From Arsenophonus sp052174115 (GTDB lineage Bacteria > Pseudomonadota > Gammaproteobacteria > Enterobacterales > Enterobacteriaceae): a stretch of DNA of 64,000 bases. The DNA is taken from assembly GCA_052174115.1 (NCBI GenBank), contig JBQMRX010000001.1:372001-436000 (forward strand). Reading direction: 5' to 3'. Position 1 is the stretch's first letter; each line of letters begins with the position of its first letter. Below are positions 1 through 9,596 of the stretch, piece by piece. Made by a program: the position numbers and the translations under genes. Under the pieces are notes generated by a model. That model worked only from the letters and a program-made list of their open reading frames with translations. It made no database searches and had not been told where the DNA came from.

Positions 1-1308
1 AGCTACTAGACTAATATTCTCTTCGGAGGACCAAATAAATTCAACAGGCTGATTTTTTAATTGTTGATGAAAACGGTAATTATATAATGGATTTTTACTA
101 ACACCTGATCCTACAATAGCAATTAAAGAAAAATGATTATATAATGATATTTTTTTTACTATAGTCATTTCTTTTAATATTTCTAAAACACTACTTGCAA
201 TTTCTGAAGTATAACATAATTGAATTAATTTTCGATCTAAATGTAAACCAATCGCTAATGGTTGTAATTGTTTACGTTTTAATAATAAATCGATATCTTT
301 ATAAATTTGACTAAAATTTTGTTGATTCATTATATTTAATTCAATCAAACATACATCATCATGACTGGTAACAATTTTTACTCCAGTATCTGATGTTAAA
401 ACACGTTCTATTTTTGTTGATCCTTGTTCAGGTTCATAACTACATTTAAGTTGTAAATCAATATTTGTGATAGAAATAGGTTGTAATGTGCGAGTATGAA
501 ATATTGGTGTAGCTAAACGCGCTAATTCAATAGCTTCATCAAGGTGTAAGAGTGGCAATAAATAAGCATCTTTTACTTTATGTGGATCAGCGCTATATAC
601 ACCAGCAACATCACTCCAGATAGTCACTTTGTTAACTCTAGCCAATGCTCCTACTTGTGTTGCTGAATAATCGCTACCATTCCGTCCTAATAATACTGTT
701 TTACCTTGTTTACTTTGTGCAATAAAACCAGTTACAACTAATCGTTTATTAGGATATTTTTGTAAAAATTGTTCTAATAATGGAAGTGATAGCGTTTCAT
801 CGACTTGTGGCTGAGCTGAAAACTCTGCACGCAAAAATAATCTAGCATCTAACCAATGATTTGGTAAACCAAATTCTTCTAATACACTAGACATTAAACG
901 TGCAGACCAAATTTCTCCATGACAAACAATTTCTGCATAAATATCATCATAAATTGGTTTATTTATTAATGCTCTTAAACGATTTAAATCATCTAAAAAA
1001 GCTAATTCTAATAATTTTGCTTTTTTTCTAGGTAATAATCCAATAATAAGATTTTGTTGATAACAGCAAATCGCCTGTTGTGCCTGATTAGCTAAAATAT
1101 GATCGGTTTGACTTAAATTTAACCAATCAATTAACTGATTAGTTGTTGTCCCCGCTGAAGATACTACCATTAAATCACCAGGTTGACTATAATTTACCAT
1201 AATATTAGCAACTCGTTGATAACATTTTACATCAGCTAAACTACTCCCACCAAATTTATGTAATTGACGATAATGATATTTTATTTTTCCTACCATTACT
1301 GTATTCAT
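1..1308 (-). CDS. metL: MetL, bifunctional aspartokinase II/homoserine dehydrogenase II (N-terminal part)
   Basis: Aspartokinase half of the fused enzyme that phosphorylates aspartate and later reduces aspartate semialdehyde to homoserine. The frame is open from ATG at 1308 to the window edge (436 codons of about 810), so the homoserine dehydrogenase half lies outside. Visible: the kinase motif HKFGGSSLADVKCY near residues 17-30, VVTGFIAQS, VLLGRNGSDYSAT and TIWSDVAGVYSADPHKVKDA, which match MetL rather than ThrA or LysC; then ACT-like sequence with TSHDDVCLIEL. In enterics metB precedes metL and metJ lies opposite; here neither is visible in the 700 bp upstream, so metL stands alone and probably has its own promoter. 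An AGAGG sits about 12 nt before the ATG. No disruption in the visible part. Confidence 0.93.
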   Translation of the reverse strand, partial: MNTVMVGKIKYHYRQLHKFGGSSLADVKCYQRVANIMVNYSQPGDLMVVSSAGTTTNQLIDWLNLSQTDHILANQAQQAICCYQQNLIIGLLPRKKAKLLELAFLDDLNRLRALINKPIYDDIYAEIVCHGEIWSARLMSSVLEEFGLPNHWLDARLFLRAEFSAQPQVDETLSLPLLEQFLQKYPNKRLVVTGFIAQSKQGKTVLLGRNGSDYSATQVGALARVNKVTIWSDVAGVYSADPHKVKDAYLLPLLHLDEAIELARLATPIFHTRTLQPISITNIDLQLKCSYEPEQGSTKIERVLTSDTGVKIVTSHDDVCLIELNIMNQQNFSQIYKDIDLLLKRKQLQPLAIGLHLDRKLIQLCYTSEIASSVLEILKEMTIVKKISLYNHFSLIAIVGSGVSKNPLYNYRFHQQLKNQPVEFIWSSEENISLVA

Positions 1309-2018
1309 TATAAAAAATTACCTCTTCACACCACTAACTAAAAACGTTTAATCTAAAATTTTAATAGTTATTAAAAAATTAATATATTTTAATATTATTA
1401 TATTAAATAATATTATACATATAATACTTAATTAATAGTATGTGATTAATATCACATTTATTTAACTAACATAATAACCTTTTACTAAAAAGTAAAAATA
1501 ACAAAATATAATCAAAATAAACATAAAATATTAATGTATTTAAAATTTAAATATATTATATTTAAATATAATTAATAAGATTTTAATTAATATTAAATAT
1601 ATTAATAAATATTAAGATATTAAAAATTTAATAAACGAATTTTTTGTTAATCAGCATTATATTTGTATATTAATTAAATAAATTAAACTCTTTTATTAAT
1701 TAACTTAAAATATCCTAGATAAATAAAATCATAATTATGATAATTATCATATTAAATATTATAAAAATAAATAAATAAAAATTTAATTTTTATTAAAAAA
1801 TATTTTTTCTTTGATAAATAAACATATTCATAAATAAATTAATAATTTGTACCATAAAAATAGTATATTACTATGTAAGATATTTTAAATATTTTTACTG
1901 ATCAATTATTATAAATAATATTTATTTAAATAAAAACATAATAATAAAATTTAAAAATCAATAAAATTATCATATATATAAAATATATTAATTTAGTTAT
2001 ATCAAATTATTAAATATT
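1309..2018. other. AT-rich spacer between metL and rpmE, site of lost metB and metJ
   Basis: Almost pure A/T with stops in all frames. By enteric gene order metB (same strand as metL) and metJ (opposite) would lie here, but 710 bp is too short for both and I could not read any fossil of either. Confidence 0.6.
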
Positions 2019-2234
2019 TTATTTTTTTATTCCTGGAATATTAAACCGTTTCTTGAAACGATCAACACGACCACCAGCAACTACATCACGTTGTTTACCT
2101 GTATAGAATGGATGGCATTTACCACAAACATCTAAATTCAGATCATGATTAACGGTTGATTTAATTTTAATTATATTACCACAAGAACAAATCGCAGTAA
2201 TTTCTTCATATTTAGGATGAATATTTTTTTTCAT
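2019..2234 (-). CDS. rpmE: Ribosomal protein bL31 (zinc form)
   Basis: Large-subunit ribosomal protein L31, 71 aa, the family's usual length. The zinc-binding cysteines of the C+ form are all present: Cys16 and Cys18 (CSC) and Cys37 and Cys40 (CGKC). The conserved HPFYTGKQR segment near residues 41-49 supports bL31. It is divergent from priA across 182 bp, as in E. coli. A weak purine stretch (GTAGAG) lies upstream of the ATG. Intact, with no zinc-independent paralogue in the window. Confidence 0.96.
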   Translation of the reverse strand: MKKNIHPKYEEITAICSCGNIIKIKSTVNHDLNLDVCGKCHPFYTGKQRDVVAGGRVDRFKKRFNIPGIKK

Positions 2235-2416
2235 AAAAACTCTACTTACATTACTATGTAAACTTAATATTAAATAAAATATAAAAATTAATTTAAAATT
2301 TTATAATTAATATTATATAAAAATCTATTTATAACATAATAAAATCTATTTAAACAATATGATATTCTATTATTTTTTATAGATAATATCTAATAACGTT
2401 AACTAGGTATATTTAA

Positions 2417-4611
2417 ATGGTTATTGTACAAGTTGCGATTCATATTCCATTAATGCATGCTTTTGATTATCAATTACCAAAAAATATTGCTTTACCATCT
2501 AAAGGTTGCCGAGTAGTAGTTCCTTTTTGTAATCGTACTACTTTAGGTATTGTATTATCTAATAATAAAAATAGTAAATTTAATCATAAAAAATTAAAAA
2601 CTATTAAAAAAGTTTTAGATAAAGAATCATTATTTTCAGATAGTTTATGGTCATTATTACTCTGGGGTTCTCAATATTACCACTATCCAATTGGTGAAGT
2701 ACTTTTTCATGCACTACCAGTTTTACTTCGTCAAGGTAAAACGACAATATTTCCTTCGATATTGCAATGGCAAATTACTCAACAAGGTAAAGATTTTCCA
2801 TTAAATAAACTTAAACGATCACCAAAACAACAGCAAGCACTCGCATTACTAAAATATCAATCTGTTTATCGTCATCAAATAATAGAAAATAAATTAAGTG
2901 AAAATGCACTACAAACTCTAAAAAAAAAGCTCTAATTAAACTATTACCTATACAACCAAAAGTTAAAAATTGGTATTCTAATTTTCATATTTGTGGTAAA
3001 AAACCAAAACTTAATATAGATCAATTAATAGCAGTAGAAAAAATAAACTCTAAACTAACGTTTACACCTTGGTTATTAGTAGGAATTACTAGTTCTGGTA
3101 AAACAGAAGTTTACCTAAATGTTATTGAAAATATTTTATTACAATGTAAGCAAGTATTAGTTCTTGTTCCAGAGATTAGTCTTACTCCACAAACTATTCA
3201 ACGATTTAGCGAACGATTTAATGCTCCAATTGACGTCTTACATTCTGCATTAAATGATAATGAACGCCTAACAGTTTGGTTACGTGCACAAAAAGGACAA
3301 AATGCTATTGTAATTGGAACTCGTTCTGCATTATTCACTTCTTTTGCAAATCTTGCTTTAATTATTATTGATGAAGAACATGATAATTCTTATAAACAAC
3401 AAGACGGATGGCGTTATCATGCTCGTGATTTAGCTGTTTTTCTTGCAAAAATAAAAAATATTCCAATTATTATGGGTACAGCAACTCCTTCATTAGAAAG
3501 TCTTTATAATATTAAACAAGGAAAATATCATCGATTAGATTTAACAAAAAGAGCTGGAAATTCCAAATTAGCAAGTCAATTTTTAATTGATTTAAAAGGC
3601 CAACCGTTAAAATATTTCATGTCAAAACCATTAATTCAACATATTAAAAAACATCTAACAGAAAATAATCAAGTTATGTTATTTTTAAATCAAAGAGGTT
3701 ATTCACCAATGTTAATTTGTCATGATTGTAGATGGATTGCTGAATGTTCGCGTTGTAATCATCATTACACACTACATTATCATCAACAACAACTACATTG
3801 TCATCAATGTAATAATCAATTATTAATTCCAATACAATGCTTAGATTGTGGTTCAACTAATTTACTTCCTATCGGATTAGGAACTGAACAGTTAGAAGAA
3901 GCCATTAATCAGCTTTTTCCTAACATACCAGTTACTCGTATTGATAAAGATAGTACTCGACACAAAGGGATATTAGAAAAATACTTAGCAAGTATTTATA
4001 TGGGCGGTGCTCGAGTTTTAATTGGGACTCAAATGTTAGCTAAAGGACATCATTTTCCTGATGTTACTCTTGTTGGTTTACTGAATATAGATGGCGCATT
4101 TTTTTCTAATGATTATCGAGCAACAGAAAAATTTGCTCAACTTTATACCCAAGTATCCGGACGTGCCGGTCGTTCTGATAAGAAAAGTGAAGTAATTTTA
4201 CAAACTTACTATCCAGAACATCCATTGTTATCTATCTTATTAAAAAAAGGATATAATGCATTTGCAATAGAAACACTAAAAGAACGATATGATGTTTTTT
4301 TACCACCATATACCAGTCATATTATGATTCATTCAGAAGGTTATCATAACCAATCTGTGCTTTATTTTTTAAATAAATTCCGTCAATGTATAGAACAACA
4401 TAATATGCGAGATTCACAACTTTATTTAATGGGTCCTATACCTGCAATTAAAGCTAAGCGAGCAGGTCGCTTTCACTGGCAATTACTTCTCCAACATCCT
4501 TCGCGCTCTTATTTACAACAATTTATTTCTCATATATTACCTAAAATTATAGAATATGATGAAAGTAAAAAAGTAAAATGGAGTATTGATGTCGATCCAA
4601 TTGAAAATTAG
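2417..4611 (+). CDS. priA: Primosomal replication-restart helicase PriA, split by one frameshift at an A9 run
   Basis: 3'-to-5' DNA helicase that reloads the replisome at collapsed forks. Residues 1-171 are read from ATG 2417 and this frame stops at 2933-2935. From 2929 the frame one base back is open to 4611 and carries the rest: Walker A GITSSGKT (lysine about 229, against Lys230 in E. coli), VPEISLTPQT, the DEEH helicase box, GTATPSLESL, the zinc cluster CHDC, CSRC, CHQC and CLDC, and the end VKWSIDVDPIEN. Rejoined length is 731 aa against 732 in E. coli, with no other damage. The switch falls on nine A's (2920-2928) followed by G, giving A_AAA_AAG. A -1 slip, or one extra A in the mRNA, gives ...TLKKKALIKLLP..., in register with the E. 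coli protein. Either the gene is rescued by slippage, or it is a very young pseudogene or an assembly error. Confidence 0.9.
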
Positions 4612-5725
4612 TTTTCTAAATAAATCACTTACATTTATTAAATAAAATAAAGTTAGCTTTATATTAAAAGTAATCCATTTTTATGAAACACTTGTGATTA
4701 AAATAATTGGATATAAATTTATTTATTTTTATATGTTAAGTTTTTAAAATAAAAACTTATAAATTAAATTTATTTTTCATAATTATTAAAACATAAAAAA
4801 TAGGTAACATATAAAAATAAATTTTATAATATAAGAATAAAAAATATTGCTAATATAGTAAGAAAATATATAATATAAATATTTATATTTATAATTACTA
4901 ACAAAACTAAAAGTAATTTTTATTAAAATATAAAAACGCTATGTTAATAACAAATTATAATATTTTAATAAAAAACATAAAATATAATAGATTTAAATTA
5001 TTTTTTAATATAATCTTTTTATATTATTAAATATATCTATTTAATATTATTAATAAAATAAAAATTTTATACTTAAAATATGTATAGTATTGATTAATTA
5101 TAGTAAAATTATCAAAAATAAAATATACTTTTATCAATATAGTTATTATTTAATGAATTAATAATATCCATACTATTTGATTTAATATTTGATTTGATTC
5201 AGCAATAAAAGTTAATAGTTAATAGTTAAATGATTTATAGTTAATAACTATTATAAAAAAAATTATATTTAAATTTAAATTTTCTATTTTAAATATAAAT
5301 AATTTAATCTACATGTTTTTAATATAATTAATCATCATATAAAAGAATAGAATTCTATTCTTTTATATGATGATCTTAAAAATTATTATTTTTTATTAAT
5401 ATAGAATACAAATGATAAACTATAATTTAAATTTATTAATTAATAGTAATTATAGTTAACAAAATAAATATTAAATTTATAAAAATATTTTTTATTATTT
5501 AGTTAAATTTAACATAATACAATAAACTAAATATAATTATAATAAAATTAATTTTTATAAAAATAGCAAAATTTAAAATAATGAAGTAAATATAACATAT
5601 ATTTAGTAAATTATTATTTCAATTATTTTTAATAAATTTCATTTATCTAAAAAAATAATTAAATATAATTAAGTTTAACAACATAATGAATTAATATAAC
5701 CTTTTATTAATCAGTGAATTAAAAA
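4612..5725. other. Spacer priA-ftsN, site of lost cytR
   Basis: 1.1 kb of A/T-rich sequence with no usable ORF, close to the length of cytR, which sits here in enterics. One stretch at about 4650-4720 (VSFILKV...VIKIIGYKF, open for about 30 codons) faintly resembles the LacI-type helix-turn-helix VSRALMN...GYLP of CytR, too weakly to call. The stretch also holds a 44-bp perfect palindrome (listed separately). Confidence 0.5.
5331..5374. repeat. Perfect 44-bp palindrome (22-bp arms, no loop)
   Basis: Arms ATCATCATATAAAAGAATAG-AA and its exact complement meet at a central GAATTC (5350-5355). It lies 720 bp after priA and 350 bp before ftsN in an otherwise featureless spacer. As RNA it would form a long hairpin with a tight turn; it is not directly followed by a T run on either strand. 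Confidence 0.85.
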
Positions 5726-6462
5726 GTGACACAAAAAGATTACGTAAAACGAGGATGTAGAACATTCTATAAAAAAAAAATAAATCAAGAATTTTCAAAA
5801 ATAACTTTTTTTTTATTATTATTATTATTATTCTTATTCTTATTCTTATTAATAGTTTATATTATATTATACAAAACAAACATACTTCTATTATTAACAA
5901 AACAACTTCATATAGAATAAAACGACAAATCAATACTATACCGTCTAAACCAGAGGAACGCTGGAATTACATAAAAGATCTAGAAAAACAAAATACTGAT
6001 TTACAAAATTTTCATTACTCAACAAAATCAAATATTAATAATATAAGTAAGTTAACTAATGAGCAACGTCAACTCCTTAATCAAATTGATGCAGATAGAC
6101 GCAATCCTATTATTAATCTATCTAAAATACCTAATAATGATTATATCCATAATTCACATATTATTATTAATAATCAATCAATGAAATCATCTTTAGAATT
6201 AAAATCAACACTAAAACCTCAAAAAATAAAGAGTAATAAACAAAAAATAATGATAGAATGCGGATCGTTTAGGAATTCAAATCAAGCAGAATCTATTAAA
6301 GCTATTTTAGCATTATCAGGTTTAGAAAGTATAATTAATTTAACAGAAGATTGGTATCATATTTTGCTTGGGCCTTATAATATAAAAGAAGAAATAAAAA
6401 TACAAGACAAAATTAAATCAGTCGGCGTATCCTGCTGTATTATTCATATAAATAAGGGTTGA
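5726..6462 (+). CDS. ftsN: Cell-division protein FtsN, frameshifted in or before the membrane segment
   Basis: Single-span divisome protein that triggers septal peptidoglycan synthesis. The GTG start at 5726 opens with VTQKDYVKRG, like MAQRDYVRRS of E. coli FtsN. That frame stops at 5920. The next frame (one base back) is open from 5773 to 6462 and supplies SLYYIIQNK, PSKPEERWNYIKDLE (E. coli PKPEERWRYIKELE), LTNEQRQLLNQ and a C-terminal SPOR domain with IECGSFRNSNQAESIKA and HILLGPY. The frame change must fall between an A10 run (5771-5780) and the hydrophobic stretch; a T9 run at 5806-5814 also offers T_TTT_TTA. Rejoined length is about 245 aa against 319, mainly a shorter linker. It precedes hslVU as in E. 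coli. Functional only if slippage restores the frame. Confidence 0.82.
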
Positions 6463-6607
6463 AAAATGATTACATTCACCCCATTTAAATTTCTAATAAT
6501 CTAAATTTATTTTTTATATAATTTTATATAAAAAATATATTTTTATGTAATAAAAATATAAAAATAAATTTAGATACTCCATTAATACAATAAATAAAGG
6601 CTAACTC

Positions 6608-7138
6608 ATGACTACAATCATAAGTGTTCGCTGTAATGGCCATGTTGTAATTGGCGGGGATGGACAAGCAACGATGGGTAATATTATCATGAAAGGAAAT
6701 ATTCGTAAAGTACGACGTCTTTATAATGATAAAGTTATTGCTGGATTTGCTGGAGGTACTGCTGATGCATTTACACTATTTGAACTTTTTGAACGAAAAC
6801 TAGAACTTCATCAAGGGCATCTAACAAAAGCTGCCGTTGAACTTGCTAAAGATTGGCGTACTGATCGCATGTTAAGAAAACTTGAAGCGCTTTTAGCTGT
6901 TGCAGATAAAAACAGTTCATTAATTATTACAGGTAGCGGAGATGTTATTCAACCAGAAAATAATTTAATTGCTATTGGTTCTGGTGGTGCTTATGCACAA
7001 GCGGCGGCGAGAGCGCTTTTAGAAAATACAAAAATGAGTGCGCGTGATATTACACAAAAAGCATTAAATATAGCTAGTGATATTTGTATATATACCAACC
7101 ATAATTTTAACTTTGAAGAACTCTCTTCAAAATCTTAA
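6608..7138 (+). CDS. hslV: HslV, peptidase subunit of the HslUV (ClpQY) protease
   Basis: N-terminal nucleophile threonine protease that forms a double hexamer capped by HslU and degrades unfolded or regulatory proteins in the cytoplasm. 176 aa, standard length. The sequence begins MTTIISVR, so Thr2 becomes the catalytic residue after removal of Met; VIGGDGQATMG, AGFAGGTADAFTL, DWRTDRMLRKLEALL and IAIGSGGAYAQAAARALLE are conserved. AAAGG lies about 7 nt before the ATG. hslU follows 10 bp downstream, so the two are one operon. Intact. I could not identify a heat-shock promoter in the upstream spacer. Confidence 0.97.
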   Translation: MTTIISVRCNGHVVIGGDGQATMGNIIMKGNIRKVRRLYNDKVIAGFAGGTADAFTLFELFERKLELHQGHLTKAAVELAKDWRTDRMLRKLEALLAVADKNSSLIITGSGDVIQPENNLIAIGSGGAYAQAAARALLENTKMSARDITQKALNIASDICIYTNHNFNFEELSSKS

Positions 7139-7148
7139 GGATTTAAAC

Positions 7149-8480
7149 ATGTCTGAAATGACGCCTCGAAAAATTGTCAGTGAATTAGATAATCACATTA
7201 TTGGTCAAGACAAAGCAAAACGTTCTGTCGCTATTGCATTACGTAATCGTTGGCGTCGTATGCAACTTGATCAAGCATTACGCCAAGAGGTAACACCAAA
7301 AAATATTTTGATGATTGGTCCAACAGGTGTAGGTAAAACTGAAATTGCTCGTCGTTTAGCAAAATTAGCTAATGCTCCATTTATCAAAGTAGAAGCAACA
7401 AAGTTTACTGAAGTTGGTTACGTAGGTAAAGAAGTTGATTCTATTATTCGTGATTTAACTGATGCTGCTGTAAAAATGGTACGCCTCCAATCTGTAAAAA
7501 AAAATCGTTATAGAGCAGAAGAACTAGCTGAAGAACGTATTCTTGATGTTTTATTGCCACCAGCTAAGAATAATTGGGGTCAACCTGATTCACATGTAGA
7601 ACCTCCTATTACACGCAAATCTTTTCGTAAAAAATTAAGAGAAGGAAAATTAGACGATAAAGAAATTGAAATTGAAATTGCTACTATACCAATAGGCATT
7701 GAAATTATGGCTCCGCCTAGTATGGAGGAAATGACAAGTCAATTACAATTCATGTTTCAAAATTTAGCTGGCTCAAAACAAAAATCTCGTAAAATGAAAA
7801 TCAAAGAAGCTTTCAAAATACTCATAGAAGAAGAAGCAGCAAAATTAATTAATCCAGAAGAATTAAAACAACAAGCAATTGATGCAGTTGAACAACATGG
7901 TATTGTTTTTATCGATGAAATCGATAAAATTTGCAAGCGAGGAGAAACTTCTGGTCCTGATGTTTCAAGAGAAGGTGTACAACGTGATTTATTACCATTA
8001 GTTGAAGGTTGCACTGTTTCTACTAAACATGGTATGGTAAAAACTGATCATATTTTATTTATTGCTTCTGGTGCATTTCAAGTTGTAAGTCCATCTGATT
8101 TAATTCCAGAATTACAAGGTCGATTACCCATCAGAGTAGAACTACAGGCGTTAACAGCGGAAGATTTTAATAGAATTTTAACTGAACCTAATGCATCTTT
8201 AAGTTTGCAATATAAAGCATTAATGGCAACTGAAGGTTTAAATATTGAATTTACTTCAGAAGGAATAGGTAAAATTGCTCAAGCTGCATGGCAAGTTAAT
8301 GAAAAAACAGAAAATATTGGCGCTCGTCGATTACATACTGTTCTTGAACGATTAATGGAGGATATTTCTTTTGACGCTAGTGAACGAAATGGTCAAGATA
8401 TTAAAATTGATGCTGATTATGTTGCTAAACATCTTGATGATTTAGTTGCAGATGAAGATTTAAGTCGATTTATTTTATAA
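7149..8480 (+). CDS. hslU: HslU, ATPase subunit of the HslUV protease
   Basis: AAA+ unfoldase that feeds substrates to HslV. From ATG 7149 the protein is 443 aa, exactly the E. coli length; an open extension back to 7077 overlaps hslV and is not used. It starts MSEMTPRKIVSELDNHIIGQ. Walker A GPTGVGKT has Lys63; Walker B is IVFIDEID; the sensor region LPIRVELQAL and the C-terminus LSRFIL, which docks into HslV, are kept. AAGGA precedes the ATG. The gene contains an in-frame A9 run at 7496-7504 that has not shifted. Confidence 0.97.
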   Translation: MSEMTPRKIVSELDNHIIGQDKAKRSVAIALRNRWRRMQLDQALRQEVTPKNILMIGPTGVGKTEIARRLAKLANAPFIKVEATKFTEVGYVGKEVDSIIRDLTDAAVKMVRLQSVKKNRYRAEELAEERILDVLLPPAKNNWGQPDSHVEPPITRKSFRKKLREGKLDDKEIEIEIATIPIGIEIMAPPSMEEMTSQLQFMFQNLAGSKQKSRKMKIKEAFKILIEEEAAKLINPEELKQQAIDAVEQHGIVFIDEIDKICKRGETSGPDVSREGVQRDLLPLVEGCTVSTKHGMVKTDHILFIASGAFQVVSPSDLIPELQGRLPIRVELQALTAEDFNRILTEPNASLSLQYKALMATEGLNIEFTSEGIGKIAQAAWQVNEKTENIGARRLHTVLERLMEDISFDASERNGQDIKIDADYVAKHLDDLVADEDLSRFIL

Positions 8481-9236
8481 TTTATTATTTCTAATTTAAT
8501 TTAATTAATTTCTGAGAAAAATTAGAGTTTTTATCATTTTATAATAACAATTTTATAAAGTAATTACATAAAATTATTTTTATAAAAAATTTATAGAAAT
8601 ATAAGCATAACTAAAATTTTATATTAAAATGTATTTTTAATGGATATTTTTCAAATTATAATAAATTTTAAATTAATTAACTAGATTAATATTCAATTTT
8701 TATATCTTTATTATATAATAATTTTATTAATTATTATTATATTATTTATTTTAGATAATGATTATATAGATAAAATTAAAGATAATAAATAATATCTAAT
8801 AAGAATTAGAATATATTTGTAAAATATAGAAAAAATATCAATCAAATAAAATAAAAAATTATTATAAATTACTATTTTATTATTTTATTTATATTAAAAT
8901 TAATTATAATTATTTTTAATACATTAATATATTAAAAAATTTTCTAATACTCATATTTATTAATATAATTATAAAAATCTAAATGTATTTAATTATTTCT
9001 AATATTAAGTTATAAACTTAAATAATTTTTTATTAAATATATAGATAATAATTACATAATATTAATATCTATAAATAAATTTAATAAAAAATAAAAAATA
9101 ATTTTTTTTATTAATTAATTATATAAAAGTCTTAAACTTAAGATATTAATTAACACTAAATTAAAAATATTTATAATAAAATTAATAAAATATTATTACT
9201 TATAATATTAAATATCAAATTAATAATATTAAATCT
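8481..9236. other. Spacer after hslU, site of lost menA
   Basis: A/T-rich non-coding stretch where enterics carry menA. No fossil of menA is readable. A weak inverted pair CTAATTT/AAATTAG followed by GTTTTTA at 8491-8532 may end the hslVU transcript, at low confidence. Confidence 0.5.
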
Positions 9237-9312
9237 TATATTGGAGTTAATTTTAATGATATTAATTTTTATAAAAAACCATTATTATGTAAAGATAATA
9301 GTGATTTATAGT
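9237..9312 (+). pseudogene. rraA: Fossil of rraA (RNase E inhibitor), C-terminal fragment
   Basis: In one frame from about 9243 this reads GVNFNDINFYKKPLLCKDNSDL then stop, which lines up with the C-terminal [24 protein letters not shown] of RraA (V-N-F, F, L, D-N-S/T in register). It sits exactly where rraA lies in E. coli, between hslU/menA and zapB, and on the expected strand. No start or N-terminal part survives. RraA restrains RNase E, so its loss removes a modulator of RNA decay. Confidence 0.6.
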
Positions 9313-9356
9313 TTTTAAATATATGTTTTTAATATATGAGAAATATTAAATAATTA

Positions 9357-9596
9357 CTAAACATCCTCAATTCGGCCTAATAGGCCGCGTAAACGCTCTT
9401 GCCAGGCATGTTGTTCTTGTTTTAAATTTTCATTTTCATGAACTAATATTCCATTTTTTTCTTTAGCATTTGTTAATTCTTGATATAAATTATTATTTTT
9501 TTCTTTTAAATTACTAACTTCTAGTTGTAAAATTTTAATAGCTTCAATAGCTTGTTTAACTTTAGCTTCTAATTTTTCAAAAACTTCAAATGACAT
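9357..9596 (-). CDS. zapB: Cell-division coiled-coil protein ZapB
   Basis: Small cytoplasmic coiled coil that links FtsZ rings through ZapA to the chromosome terminus via MatP. 79 aa against 81 in E. coli; starts MSFEVFEKLEAKVKQAIEAI and is a continuous heptad repeat to residue 60, ending WQERLRGLLGRIEDV. AAGGAG lies about 8 nt upstream of the ATG. It runs opposite to its neighbours, as in E. coli. Together with ftsN it shows that a divisome modification set is still kept. Confidence 0.95.
   Translation of the reverse strand: MSFEVFEKLEAKVKQAIEAIKILQLEVSNLKEKNNNLYQELTNAKEKNGILVHENENLKQEQHAWQERLRGLLGRIEDV

Noticed and set aside
4650..4745. Possible cytR fossil (VSFILKV...VIKIIGYKF)
   Set aside because: Only a loose resemblance to a LacI-type helix-turn-helix and it needs gaps; chance matches are easy in A/T-rich sequence. 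Left as a hint in the spacer entry.
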